Source: Bacteroidota bacterium (GTDB lineage: Bacteria; Bacteroidota; Bacteroidia; Bacteroidales; Prolixibacteraceae). Taken from it: a DNA stretch of 64,000 nucleotides. The notes below the pieces were generated by a model. The model was given only the letters and a program-made list of their open reading frames with translations. It did no database searches and was not told the origin of the DNA. This document shows, in pieces, positions 1 to 8,276 of this stretch. Each line of letters opens with the position of its first letter. Position 1 is the stretch's first letter. The stretch covers positions 1 through 64,000 of the forward strand of contig JAUXUF010000072.1 of assembly GCA_030684645.1 (NCBI GenBank), given 5' to 3'. A program made the translations under genes and the position numbers.

Positions 1-210
1 CCAAACCCCCTCCGAAAGAGGGGGCTTAAAGAACCGGCATACGTTTATTTTCGCTTTTATTTCAAAATTCATTTGAACGGAATTTACAGTTAAGCACAAA
101 CCTTCAGAATCTTCAACGCCATAGTCTTTCCCCTTTGGGGAAAGGTTGGATAGGGGCTTTTCTCCTTTTCCAATTTTTGGGGAAGGGCTGGGGATGGGGA
201 TGGGGCTTTC
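1..210. repeat. GC-rich intergenic repeat debris with hairpins and a G-run tract
   Basis: No gene is visible here. A 7-bp stem CCCCCTC/GAGGGGG lies at 6-24 and an 8-bp stem CTTTCCCC/GGGGAAAG at 126-144. Five runs of three or four G follow at 179-204. The composition resembles the short 'CCCC..GGGG' interspersed elements of many Bacteroidota genomes and the repeats at 4436-4566. The segment lies just past the stop codon of the minus-strand regulator, so its hairpins could also end that transcript. Confidence 0.5.
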
Positions 211-214
211 TTTT

Positions 215-1228
215 TTACAGCGAATTCCTTCGGATAAACTGAAACGGGCTTTTAATTCGTTCGAATTTTTTGGTAAGGATCATTTGTGCTGCCAATTGCC
301 CGATTTCTTCGTGGTTGGTTGAGATGGTGGTAATCCCATCGCATATAATTTCCTTGACCGGATTTTCGTTATAAGCCACAATGCCACACTGTTGACCAGG
401 CGTCCAGCCTTTTTGCTTAATTCTGCGAATGAAGGCGTATAAATCGTCGTCTGAAACGATGATGTAAGCTTCTCCTTCCTTGATTTCGGCATCTTCCATC
501 CGGTCGATGACTGTGTTGGCAAATCCGTGTACCTGACAAAATATACGAAATCCGCGAACGATGTATGGCGGATAAAATTCAGACTGCGGAAAGACCAGGT
601 TCAGGCAGCTGTATTTCCGGAGAAGATCGATGCCACATAACAAGGCTGATTGAATATCTTTGTCATACTCCTGATAGACTACCGGATAATCTTTCAATTC
701 CTCTAAAAACCGGTCAACGATCAATACCTTTTCGCTGGGTATTTTTTTGATGATCTCGCTGATGTTGGCATTATCGTTCCTGAAATGTGGCAGTATCACA
801 AAGTAGTCGTAGTGGTTGAGGTTGTTATTTACAATGGCTTTAAATTCATCCAGGTCGTAGTTGTAAATAAACACATCGACACTGGCTTTCACTCCCATCG
901 TTTTTACAAATGAGTAATAGATACTTCGTTTGTAGTTACTGAGCTTATTGAATATCAGGCAAATCCGGAGTTTTTTGCTCACATTCACCTGATTGATGTA
1001 ATATCCTTTGCCCCGAACCGATAAAAGAATGCCCTTTTTTTTCATGTAAACGTAGGCTTTCTCAACCGTATCGCGCGAAAGAAGCAATTCTTCGCTCGTT
1101 TCGTTGATGGAAGGAATCCGTTGGCCATGTTTGAATATACCAGATTCAATATCCGAAATAAACAGATCGACCACCTGCTTGTATTTGGGGATTTCAGATT
1201 CAGAATTAATTTTAAGGCTATGCAGCAT
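215..1228 (-). CDS. GntR-family transcriptional regulator with sugar-binding-like C-terminal domain
   Basis: A 337-residue DNA-binding regulator. Residues about 10-80 carry a winged-helix GntR domain: IPKYKQVVDLFISDIESG, then GQRIPSINETSEELLLSRDT and a wing ending in VRGKGYYI. Residues about 85-330 look like a LacI/periplasmic-binding-protein effector domain rather than the usual FCD or UTRA domain (YDYFVILPHF, VLIVDRF, AYIIVSDDDLYAFIRRIK, CGIVAYNENPVKEI). In Bacteroidota this architecture often controls catabolism of sugars such as rhamnose, fucose or arabinose. It is monocistronic and followed by repeats. A link to the downstream PULs is possible but not shown. The ATG at 1228 begins directly before the conserved HTH region, so the start is credible. 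Confidence 0.85.
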   Translation of the reverse strand: MLHSLKINSESEIPKYKQVVDLFISDIESGIFKHGQRIPSINETSEELLLSRDTVEKAYVYMKKKGILLSVRGKGYYINQVNVSKKLRICLIFNKLSNYKRSIYYSFVKTMGVKASVDVFIYNYDLDEFKAIVNNNLNHYDYFVILPHFRNDNANISEIIKKIPSEKVLIVDRFLEELKDYPVVYQEYDKDIQSALLCGIDLLRKYSCLNLVFPQSEFYPPYIVRGFRIFCQVHGFANTVIDRMEDAEIKEGEAYIIVSDDDLYAFIRRIKQKGWTPGQQCGIVAYNENPVKEIICDGITTISTNHEEIGQLAAQMILTKKFERIKSPFQFIRRNSL

Positions 1229-1330
1229 AAGATTCCGATTGAACGTCCGAAATTAATAAAAAAAGGCAAACCGAACGGCTGCCTTTAGGTGATGAAATCT
1301 TGTTGAGTTTTATGTCTGGGGTCGTTGTTA

Positions 1331-1389
1331 TGGGTTACGAGTTGCAAGTTGTGTGTATTTTTGAAACTCGTATCCCGCAATTCGCAACA
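1331..1389. repeat. Interspersed repeat, family shared with 60473-60537
   Basis: The segment reads GGGTTACGAGTTGCAAG at its left end and CTCGTATCCCGCAATTCGC at its right end. A related copy with CGTATCCCGTAAC lies at 60473-60537 beside the GroES-like gene. Both sit between genes, have partial inverted symmetry, and resemble repeats known from Bacteroidota intergenic regions. It lies between sucD and the GntR gene, downstream of the sucCD operon, and may act as a weak terminator. Confidence 0.5.
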
Positions 1390-1416
1390 TTATTCACTGC
1401 CAACTGCCACTGAACA

Positions 1417-2295
1417 CTAAATCAATCCGGCCAATTTTTGTTTCAGCAGTTCTGGTATTTCAGCGGGTTCTTTGGCAACAGGAACTCCAGCCTTGTTGAA
1501 CGCTGCAATTTTTTCAGCTGCAGTTCCAGCACCGCTCGAAATGATGGCTCCGGCATGGCCCATCCGTTTTCCGGGAGGCGCTGTTTGTCCGGCGATAAAA
1601 GCAACCACTGGTTTGGTCATTTTTTCAGCAATAAATTTGGCGGCCTGTTCTTCGGCGTCACCACCAATTTCGCCAATTAAAACTACCGCTATGGTGTCAG
1701 GATCATTCTCAAACATTTCCAATAAATCGATGAAATACAATCCGGCAACCGGATCGCCTCCAATTCCGACAACGGTAGTCTGTCCGAAATTGTTCAGGGT
1801 TAGCAGGTTCACCACTTCGTAAGTCAACGTACCGCTGCGTGAAATGAATCCGATGTTTCCTTCTTTGAAAATCATGGTTGGCAGAATCCCAACGAGCGCT
1901 TCTCCGGGAGTGATCAATCCGGGACAATTGGGACCGATCAAAAGTGTTCCATTTTGTTTCAGGATGGGGGTCACACGGATCATATCCTGTACCGGAACTC
2001 CTTCGCTGATTGCAACAACCAGTTTAATACCGGCTTCGGAAGCTTCAAGTATGGCATCGGCGGCATAGGGAGCCGGTACGAAAATGATGGATGTATTTGC
2101 ACCTGTTGCTTTAACTGCATTTTCAACCGAGTTAAAAACCGGAATTCCTTCAACAGTTTCGCCTTCTTTTCCGGGTGAAACTCCGGCAACTACATTGGTT
2201 CCGTATTCGGTCATGCGACCGGTATGAAATTTACCATCGCGTCCGGTTATTCCCTGAACAACCAGCTTTGTATCTTTATTTACTAAAATGCTCAT
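1417..2295 (-). CDS. sucD: Succinate-CoA ligase, alpha subunit
   Basis: The alpha subunit of succinyl-CoA synthetase in the TCA cycle interconverts succinyl-CoA and succinate with formation of ATP or GTP. The 292-residue length is normal for the family. The N-terminal CoA-binding Rossmann fold shows [14 protein letters not shown]. The phosphorylated histidine is H247 in [10 protein letters not shown], and [12 protein letters not shown] is the usual conserved loop. The gene is second in an operon behind sucC, with a gap of about 50 bases on the minus strand. Cytoplasmic. No anomaly seen. Confidence 0.97.
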   Translation of the reverse strand: MSILVNKDTKLVVQGITGRDGKFHTGRMTEYGTNVVAGVSPGKEGETVEGIPVFNSVENAVKATGANTSIIFVPAPYAADAILEASEAGIKLVVAISEGVPVQDMIRVTPILKQNGTLLIGPNCPGLITPGEALVGILPTMIFKEGNIGFISRSGTLTYEVVNLLTLNNFGQTTVVGIGGDPVAGLYFIDLLEMFENDPDTIAVVLIGEIGGDAEEQAAKFIAEKMTKPVVAFIAGQTAPPGKRMGHAGAIISSGAGTAAEKIAAFNKAGVPVAKEPAEIPELLKQKLAGLI

Positions 2296-2345
2296 TGGAT
2301 TCTAAATTGAATATTGATTATTGGATAGTGATTTTTCAGAAATAA

Positions 2346-3479
2346 TTATCTTTTGCTTAACTCAATTGCTTTTTTAGCTGCTTCGCTCATTGAACTCACC
2401 GTGGGTAATCCGGTTTCCTTCAGGATAGCCAGGCCTTCTTCCGCGTTTGTTCCTGAAAGACGTACCACAATCGGCACATCAGTAATGATGATTTCCAGCG
2501 CTTTGAGAAGTCCTCTTGCCACATCGTCGCAGCGTGTAATTCCTCCAAAAATGTTGATCATAACCGATTTTACATTTTTATCGCTCAGCAAAATATTCAT
2601 GGCATCAATTACTTTCTGAGGGTTTGAACTTCCGCCAATGTCCAAAAAGTTGGCTGGTGAACCTCCATAGAGTTTAATCATGTCCATGGTTGCCATGGCC
2701 AATCCGGCGCCATTTACCATGCATCCGATGTTTCCATCGAGTTTGATGTACGACAATCCTTTTTCGTTGGCTGCAATTTCCTGAATTTCTTCTTCATCGG
2801 GTTCCCGCATGGCCAAAATTTCAGGCTGACGGTAAAGGGCATTGTCATCAAAATTCATTTTGCCATCAATGGCCTGAACTTCATTATCTGTGGTCAATAT
2901 CAGCGGATTAATTTCAGCTAATGTTGCATCAGTATCAATAAACAGTTTGTATAATTTAGTCAGGACAGATGCCGCTTTTTGAGCATGTTTAATGTTACCG
3001 AAAAGCTGGAGTGCAATGTTTCTGGCCTGATAATCCAATAGACCGGTCAACGGGTTAACCGGATATTTAATAATTTTATCAGGATTATTTTTAGCAACTT
3101 CCTCAATTTCAACTCCACCTTCGGCGCTGGCCATCAGGGTTACAGTTTTAGTGTTACGGTCGTTTACGAATCCAACATAAAATTCTTTTTCTATATCAGC
3201 TGCCTGGGTAACGATCACTTTTTCAACGGTCAAGCCTTTAATATCCATACCCAGAATTTGTTTACCGGCGTTTACAGCCTCTTCAACGTTTCTGGCCAGT
3301 TTTACCCCACCGGCTTTGCCACGGCCGCCGGTCAATACCTGGGCTTTTACAACAACCATGCAATTAAGTTCTTTGGCCGCTTTTTCTACCTCTCTCACAG
3401 TATAGCATAATACATCAGCGGGGACAGGAATGCCATAATTCCTGAAAATTTGTCTGGCTTGATATTCGTGAATTTTCAT
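2346..3479 (-). CDS. sucC: Succinate-CoA ligase, beta subunit
   Basis: The beta subunit of succinyl-CoA synthetase carries the nucleotide- and succinate-binding sites. It has 377 residues, close to the usual length of about 385. An ATP-grasp domain starts at MKIHEYQARQIFRNYGIPVP, with KAQVLTGGRGKAGGVKLA as the nucleotide loop. A C-terminal flavodoxin-like ligase domain follows (NIGCMVNGAGLAMATMDMI, FLDIGG, NIFGGITRCD). It is first in the sucCD operon and divergent from the SIS-domain gene across a 350-base AT-rich region that must hold both promoters. Confidence 0.97.
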   Translation of the reverse strand: MKIHEYQARQIFRNYGIPVPADVLCYTVREVEKAAKELNCMVVVKAQVLTGGRGKAGGVKLARNVEEAVNAGKQILGMDIKGLTVEKVIVTQAADIEKEFYVGFVNDRNTKTVTLMASAEGGVEIEEVAKNNPDKIIKYPVNPLTGLLDYQARNIALQLFGNIKHAQKAASVLTKLYKLFIDTDATLAEINPLILTTDNEVQAIDGKMNFDDNALYRQPEILAMREPDEEEIQEIAANEKGLSYIKLDGNIGCMVNGAGLAMATMDMIKLYGGSPANFLDIGGSSNPQKVIDAMNILLSDKNVKSVMINIFGGITRCDDVARGLLKALEIIITDVPIVVRLSGTNAEEGLAILKETGLPTVSSMSEAAKKAIELSKR

Positions 3480-3829
3480 TTCAAAAATAAATTATTGGTT
3501 AATATGACTTAATTTAATACAGTTTAAGGATCAAATTTCTTTTTGCTTTTTTTTGGGCCTGAAATATCGGTTTTTTTTTGAAGAAATGTCAGAATTATTC
3601 GAATTTTTATAAACTCAAACAGATAAAAAAATTTAAAAATCATAATTGATTTATCGTATTTATATTCAATAAATTATGTTTTGTCCCATGATTTCTGAAA
3701 ACACAAAAGAATGAAAGCAGGAGTAGAATAAATCTGATATTCGTCACCTGCTGAATTTTAAAAAAGGAAATGTATTAGTGTCAGGTTTGATATTTTCACC
3801 TATTTTTGCTGTTCTTATAAACAAACACA
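3480..3829. promoter_or_regulatory. Divergent intergenic region sucC / SIS-isomerase gene
   Basis: This is a strongly AT-rich stretch of 350 bases without a convincing gene. TATTTTTG at 3801-3808 on the plus strand fits the Bacteroidota -7 consensus TAnnTTTG and lies about 20 bases before the ATG at 3830. No clear TTTG -33 partner sits at the expected spacing. The sucC promoter must be in the right-to-left sense, but no good match was found by eye. Confidence 0.35.
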
Positions 3830-4471
3830 ATGCTTGAAGATATTAAACAGGTTTTGAGGCAGGAAGCCGAAGCTATTCAAAATATTCCGGTGACAGATTC
3901 ATATGAAAAGGCGATCGGCATTATTGAAAAACAGGTACACCAGCTCAAAGGCAAGCTGGTTGCATCAGGAATGGGAAAAGCCGGACAAATTGCCTTGAAC
4001 ATTGCAACGACTTTCAGTTCAACCGGAACACCCGCTGTTTTTCTACATCCCAGCGATGCGCAACATGGCGACCTGGGCGTGATTCAGCCCAATGATGTGC
4101 TGTTGCTGATTTCCAACTCCGGAAAAACGCGTGAAATTCTGGAATTGGTTGAACTGGCTGAAAATCTGCATAAAGATTTGCCTTTGATTGTAATTACCAG
4201 CAACAAGTATTCGCAATTGGCTCTACTGGCCGATGTTTGCCTGGAAACCGGTAATCCGAAGGAAGTTTGTATTCTTGGACTGACTCCCAGCACTTCAACA
4301 ACGGTAATGACCGTTATTGGCGATGTTTTGGTGGTCATGATGATGAAAAGGATCGATTTCAATAATGAAGAATATGCCAAACGGCATCATGGAGGCTATC
4401 TGGGCGACAAATCACGGATGCAGGCGGGGATAATAGCCCCACCCCAACCCTCCCCACAAGGGAGGGAGTAG
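3830..4471 (+). CDS. SIS-domain sugar-phosphate isomerase (KpsF/GutQ/KdsD-like, lacking CBS domains)
   Basis: A 213-residue protein consisting of one SIS domain: GKLVASGMGKAGQIALNIA, FSSTGTPAVFLHPSDAQHGD, LLISNSGKTREILELV and ILGLTPSTSTTVMTVIGD. These are hallmarks of arabinose-5-phosphate isomerases, which convert ribulose-5-phosphate to arabinose-5-phosphate for Kdo. The usual C-terminal CBS pair is absent, so the in vivo substrate is uncertain. The C-terminal residues AGIIAPPQPSPQGRE are encoded by a GC-rich interspersed repeat (4436-4471). The natural end was probably near GGYLGDKSRMQ, so the tail appears to be a repeat-derived extension. Cytoplasmic; start ATG at 3830. Confidence 0.85.
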   Translation: MLEDIKQVLRQEAEAIQNIPVTDSYEKAIGIIEKQVHQLKGKLVASGMGKAGQIALNIATTFSSTGTPAVFLHPSDAQHGDLGVIQPNDVLLLISNSGKTREILELVELAENLHKDLPLIVITSNKYSQLALLADVCLETGNPKEVCILGLTPSTSTTVMTVIGDVLVVMMMKRIDFNNEEYAKRHHGGYLGDKSRMQAGIIAPPQPSPQGRE

Positions 4472-4566
4472 GAATCGCTTCGATTATTTTATTTCAGGTT
4501 ATAAGGCAAAAATATAATTAAACGCAATTTTAAAGTCCCCTCTTGCGGAGGGGATTTAGGGGAGGC
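4436..4566. repeat. Pair of CCCC/GGGG interspersed repeat elements
   Basis: Two short GC-rich elements, 4436-4471 (CCCACAAGGGAGGG core) and 4533-4566 (CCCCTCTTGCGGAGGGG core), stand out in an AT-rich region. Each forms a small hairpin. The first supplies the last codons and stop of the SIS-domain gene. The second lies just before the isochorismatase-family gene. They belong to the same loose class as the elements at 1-210. Confidence 0.6.
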
Positions 4567-4573
4567 TATTATT

Positions 4574-5116
4574 ATGCGCATTCTAAAAGAATACACCATT
4601 GGACTGGTCATTGATATTCAGGAGCGATTGATTCCTGTGATTGAGGAAAGCGAACAGTTGATCGAAAATTGCATAAAACTGATCCAGGGGTTCCAAATAC
4701 TTGGACTTCCTTTTCTGGTAACACAGCAATACACCAAAGGATTGGGTGAAACGGTCGGCGAAATTAAAGCGGCAATCAAAGACTTTCAGTACATTGAAAA
4801 GAAAGATTTCAGTTGTTACGACGAGCCTGTTGTTGCTGAAAAACTGGCGGTTTCGGGTGTCGAAAATGTAATTCTATGCGGAATAGAAGCGCATGTTTGT
4901 GTATTGCAAACGGCTATCGACCTCAAAGAGGCGGGCTACAATCCGGTGGTGGTGATGGATTGTGTTTCGTCGCGTTCGTTTGACAACGTTGACCTGGCTG
5001 CCGAACGCTTCCGATACGAAGGAGTCATGATGACTTCGCTCGAATCAATTCTGTTTGAACTCACCAGAAGCGCCGCTGCTCCTGAATTTAAAGAGATTTC
5101 GAAACTGGTGAAATAG
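4574..5116 (+). CDS. Isochorismatase-family cysteine hydrolase
   Basis: A 180-residue cytoplasmic cysteine hydrolase of the isochorismatase-like superfamily, most like the YcaC branch. The expected triad is visible: D14 in LVIDIQERL, K77 in EKKDFSCYD, and C109 in CGIEAHVCV, which includes the typical cis-peptide region. Members hydrolyse amides, ureas or vinyl ethers, and the substrate here cannot be read from sequence. It lies about 100 bases after the SIS gene across a repeat, so co-transcription is possible but not certain. Confidence 0.85.
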   Translation: MRILKEYTIGLVIDIQERLIPVIEESEQLIENCIKLIQGFQILGLPFLVTQQYTKGLGETVGEIKAAIKDFQYIEKKDFSCYDEPVVAEKLAVSGVENVILCGIEAHVCVLQTAIDLKEAGYNPVVVMDCVSSRSFDNVDLAAERFRYEGVMMTSLESILFELTRSAAAPEFKEISKLVK

Positions 5117-5118
5117 GA

Positions 5119-5258
5119 ATGGAAGGCGATTGAAGGCTGTAGAACGCAATGGATTACTTTTGTCAGGTTGTCGGTTATCTGTTGTTGATTCTGAACCTTG
5201 GGATTGATTACTTTTTTCAACTGCTCCCAACCGCTTTCTATTGCCTTCTATTGCTTCC
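5119..5258. repeat. Long imperfect inverted repeat between convergent genes
   Basis: The arm at 5119-5146 (GGAAGGCGATTGAAGGC...) pairs imperfectly with the arm at 5231-5258 (CTTTCTATTGCCTTCTATTG...). About 85 bases of loop lie between them. The element sits between the plus-strand isochorismatase gene and the minus-strand GH88 gene. It resembles the long imperfect inverted repeats found between genes in Bacteroidota. The remaining bases 5259-5397 hold nothing recognisable. Confidence 0.45.
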
Positions 5259-5397
5259 CCCTAAAACCCATTCACATAGAAATACCGAATCCGGCAGGCT
5301 GTTCCTTTGCTTTGGGTATTTTTCTCCGGTAAATCCTGGATTTTCAACTCGTGTTTCCCATTTTTTAATCCTGATAAGACAGCCTCTTTAAAAAAAA

Positions 5398-6603
5398 TTA
5401 GAATGATGATCGATTCTGCATCTTATCGCACCGAATCAAAGCCTCAATGTAATAATAATCTGCATAATTGATAGAAGCATCTATTTCATATCCGCTAGGA
5501 TAATTTCCTGTGCAATGATTTAAGAACGAATTATTTGCTTTCCTACTTTGATATTTTTTAGAGGAAAGCTCATTTAACGTTGCAATGGCGGCAAATTTAT
5601 ATCTTTCAGCCTTTCCCTTATCATCTTCCAATTGAGACAATTCGAGTAATGCCGATGTGGCAATAGCGGCTGCAGAAGCATCTCTAGGCTCATTTTGAAG
5701 ATTTGGCACATCAAAATCCCAATATGGGACGTAATCTTCGGGCAATCGGTCCAGATAAATATTCGCTACTTTTTCAGCAAATCGCAGAAATTGTTTATCC
5801 AGAGTCTCACGATAAACCATCGTGTAACCATATATAGCCCACGCTTGGCCTCTTGCCCACATTGAGTTGTCACTATAACCCTGATTGGTAACTCCTTTAA
5901 TGAAATTGCCATTAATGGTATCATATACTGCAACATGGAAGCAAGATCCGTTTTCTCTAAAAGCATTTTCTTTCGTTATCTTTGCATGGTTATAAGCCAT
6001 GTCATAATATTTTTTATCACCTCCATTTTTTGATGCCCAGAACAAGATTTCCAGATTCATCATGTTGTCAATTATTGTATTATGAGGCCATCCCATCTTT
6101 TGTACCATATTGGGCCATGATAGTATTGTTCCCACTACCGGATTATACAATTCCGATAATTTTGCCGCCGCCTCCAGAATAATTTTTTTATATTTTTCAT
6201 TGCCTGTAAGACGGTAAGCATTTCCATAACTACAAAATATCTGAAATCCTACGTCGTGATCCCCTTTTTGGTTTGGCGTCACCAGAGGCTGCAAATATTC
6301 TGTGTACTGAATTGCCTTTCCCTTAATCCTGTCATTCCTGAAATATTCATAATCATACCATAAAATGCCTGGCCAAAATCCGCTGGTCCAATCATGGATT
6401 CCGACCAGCTTCCATTTCTTCTGACCTGAATTCATGCTTCGAGGCATGACGCAACTATCCTTTAGTTCATTTAGGGTTCTTTTTAATTGATTATCACAAT
6501 ATTGTAGATTACCTTTTAACTTGAATGTTTTAGGACCTTGTCCAAAAGAACACATTATTACTCCGAGGAAAAAAAACAGTAAAATATAGATATGCTTCTT
6601 CAT
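5398..6603 (-). CDS. GH88 unsaturated glucuronyl hydrolase, exported
   Basis: A glycoside hydrolase of family 88, which removes 4,5-unsaturated uronic acids from the non-reducing end of oligosaccharides made by polysaccharide lyases. It has 401 residues and starts with a hydrophobic signal (HIYILLFFFLGVIMCSFGQ). The cysteine at residue 18 is not in a good lipobox, so signal peptidase I and a periplasmic location are likely. The catalytic aspartates of the family correspond to D117 in DHDVGFQ and D179 in IIDNMMNLEIL. The alpha/alpha-barrel motifs GIHDWTSGFWPG and MWARGQAWAIYGY are also present. It is the last gene of PUL 1, about 140 bases after SusD with a strong hairpin between. No lyase is present in the window. 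Confidence 0.9.
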   Translation of the reverse strand: MKKHIYILLFFFLGVIMCSFGQGPKTFKLKGNLQYCDNQLKRTLNELKDSCVMPRSMNSGQKKWKLVGIHDWTSGFWPGILWYDYEYFRNDRIKGKAIQYTEYLQPLVTPNQKGDHDVGFQIFCSYGNAYRLTGNEKYKKIILEAAAKLSELYNPVVGTILSWPNMVQKMGWPHNTIIDNMMNLEILFWASKNGGDKKYYDMAYNHAKITKENAFRENGSCFHVAVYDTINGNFIKGVTNQGYSDNSMWARGQAWAIYGYTMVYRETLDKQFLRFAEKVANIYLDRLPEDYVPYWDFDVPNLQNEPRDASAAAIATSALLELSQLEDDKGKAERYKFAAIATLNELSSKKYQSRKANNSFLNHCTGNYPSGYEIDASINYADYYYIEALIRCDKMQNRSSF

Positions 6604-6656
6604 TAGAAGATGTTGATTTTAAGATTGTTTGTGTGAAAATTGATGTCTGTATAAAC

Positions 6657-6685
6657 TTTTCCACCGGGGTATGCCCGGTGGAAAA
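6657..6685. terminator. Perfect 12-bp stem-loop between SusD and GH88 genes
   Basis: TTTTCCACCGGG and CCCGGTGGAAAA flank a 5-base loop. The hairpin is in the minus-strand transcript 54 bases after the SusD stop codon. It could be a partial terminator or a 3' stabiliser that gives higher susCD than enzyme mRNA. A comparable hairpin follows the other SusD gene at 42465-42492. Confidence 0.75.
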
Positions 6686-6738
6686 TGAATTTGTACAAAT
6701 AGTCGTGCTATTTTTTTCTGTTCACAACGTATTTTATT

Positions 6739-8247
6739 CTAATACCCTGGATTCTGCGGTAATAGATTAGTATTTCTATCCAGTTCAGATTGAGGTAAAG
6801 GAAGTAAATAACGGGATTTTTGGAAATTTGGATGAGGTTCGTATGAGTTTGGCCCGGTGAAAACTTCTGTACCAATATCCCAACGCTTAATGTCGTACCA
6901 TCTTTTCCATTCAAATGCCAGCTCGACACGACGTTCTTCACGGACGGCAGCCCTAAAATCTGCCTGAGACATTCCAGGAGTCAAACTGGCCGGAAATTCG
7001 ATCTGCTTACCAGCATAATTTCTGGCGCGCGCCCTAACCTTGTTGATATAGTCGTAAGCTTTGGTTGTAGGACTGCCAGTAGCCTCATTAATGGCTTCGG
7101 CAGCAATCAAAAGGACTTCAGCATAGCGGAAAATATTGTAGTTATGATCGGATAATGTTCCATCGGCAGCTGAAGAACCGGGGTACAAACTCCATTTCGC
7201 AATATGGATACGTGGCCATCTCCATTTGGTATATGGAGTCATAACTCCTTTTACAGGCGTTTCGGTCAGGAAACTAACTTTCTTACGGTAATCCCTATCG
7301 TCGAAGCTTGCATACACACCAGGCGAGGTAACAACCACGCTCCATCCCTGCATGTCAGCATCCCTTACTCCAGTAATTGGAGCCATAAAATCGACCTGTT
7401 GTGGATACTCTGGCCCCTTGAAACTTCCTTTAAAATCGACAGCCCAGATTTGTTCTTTATGGTCGCCGTTTACTGCTTTCCATAAATCCTGGTAATCTGC
7501 AAGCAGGTCATACCCGTAAACAGAAGCATTATTAATCACGTCTTCGGCATATTGTGCAGCTTTGGCATAGTCTTTCGTGGTCAGATACACTGAAGCCAGC
7601 ATAGTTTTGGCAGCCCCTTTCGTTGGCCTACTGCGAATACTTTTGGTATAGCTATTGGGCAGGTATTTGATACCATCTTCGCAGTCGGCAATAATATGCT
7701 TGTAAATTTCTGATGCAGGTGTTTTTGAGATGTCCTTTATTGAAGCAGGATCCGAAACAAATTCGCCCATATATGGGATATCACCCCATAGCTGAACCAT
7801 GTGATAATAGCAAAGCGCCCGGATCATCTTTGCTTCGGCAATCAACTGGTTTTTATACACTTCATTCATTTCAATGCCGGGTATCCCACTAATTGCAGAA
7901 TTTGCAGCACCGATTACCTGGTAAAAAGCAGGCCACATGTCAGTAACCATTCCATTATTTGAGTCTGCCGTGAAATTATTTACCTGAACCCGTTGAGCCG
8001 GAGTTCCTATATCGCCTATGTCGCACATGTCGCCAGCTAGCTGGAGGGTAATCAGTAGCCTCCGACCATACAGGAACTCACTTTCAAGCCACGAATATCC
8101 GCCCATCACAGCAGCTTCGGCATCAGCCTGAGTTTTGAAAAAAGATTGAGGGGCCAATAATCCTACCGGTTCTTCGTCCAGGTTGGTACATGCCAACATT
8201 GAGAAGAGAACCAAACTCATTATCGTAATTTTATTAACTATTTTCAT
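6739..8247 (-). CDS. SusD/RagB-family starch-binding-like outer-membrane lipoprotein (PUL 1)
   Basis: A surface glycan-binding lipoprotein that caps the SusC transporter. It has 502 residues. A lipoprotein signal ends in SMLACTNLDEE, with the acylated cysteine at residue 20. The family pattern follows: AEAAVMGGYSWLESEF, LIAEAKMIRALCYYHMVQLWGDIPY, TPASEIYKHIIADCEDGIKYLP, the TPR helices KGAAKTMLASVYLTTKDYAKA, and the C-terminal VREERRVELAFEWKRWYDIKRWD and LLPLPQSELDRN. It lies 29 bases after susC and is surely co-transcribed. Ligand specificity cannot be read from sequence. Confidence 0.95.
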   Translation of the reverse strand: MKIVNKITIMSLVLFSMLACTNLDEEPVGLLAPQSFFKTQADAEAAVMGGYSWLESEFLYGRRLLITLQLAGDMCDIGDIGTPAQRVQVNNFTADSNNGMVTDMWPAFYQVIGAANSAISGIPGIEMNEVYKNQLIAEAKMIRALCYYHMVQLWGDIPYMGEFVSDPASIKDISKTPASEIYKHIIADCEDGIKYLPNSYTKSIRSRPTKGAAKTMLASVYLTTKDYAKAAQYAEDVINNASVYGYDLLADYQDLWKAVNGDHKEQIWAVDFKGSFKGPEYPQQVDFMAPITGVRDADMQGWSVVVTSPGVYASFDDRDYRKKVSFLTETPVKGVMTPYTKWRWPRIHIAKWSLYPGSSAADGTLSDHNYNIFRYAEVLLIAAEAINEATGSPTTKAYDYINKVRARARNYAGKQIEFPASLTPGMSQADFRAAVREERRVELAFEWKRWYDIKRWDIGTEVFTGPNSYEPHPNFQKSRYLLPLPQSELDRNTNLLPQNPGY

Positions 8248-8276
8248 TGTTCTTTACTTTTGAATTTAATTACATT

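Noticed and set aside
240-270. tRNA-like GTTCGAAT sequence
   Set aside because: It lies in the regulator coding sequence and no cloverleaf stems surround it; no tRNA was found elsewhere.
5149-5391. Small plus-strand gene after the isochorismatase gene
   Set aside because: The frame runs through an inverted repeat, has no family resemblance and no codon bias.
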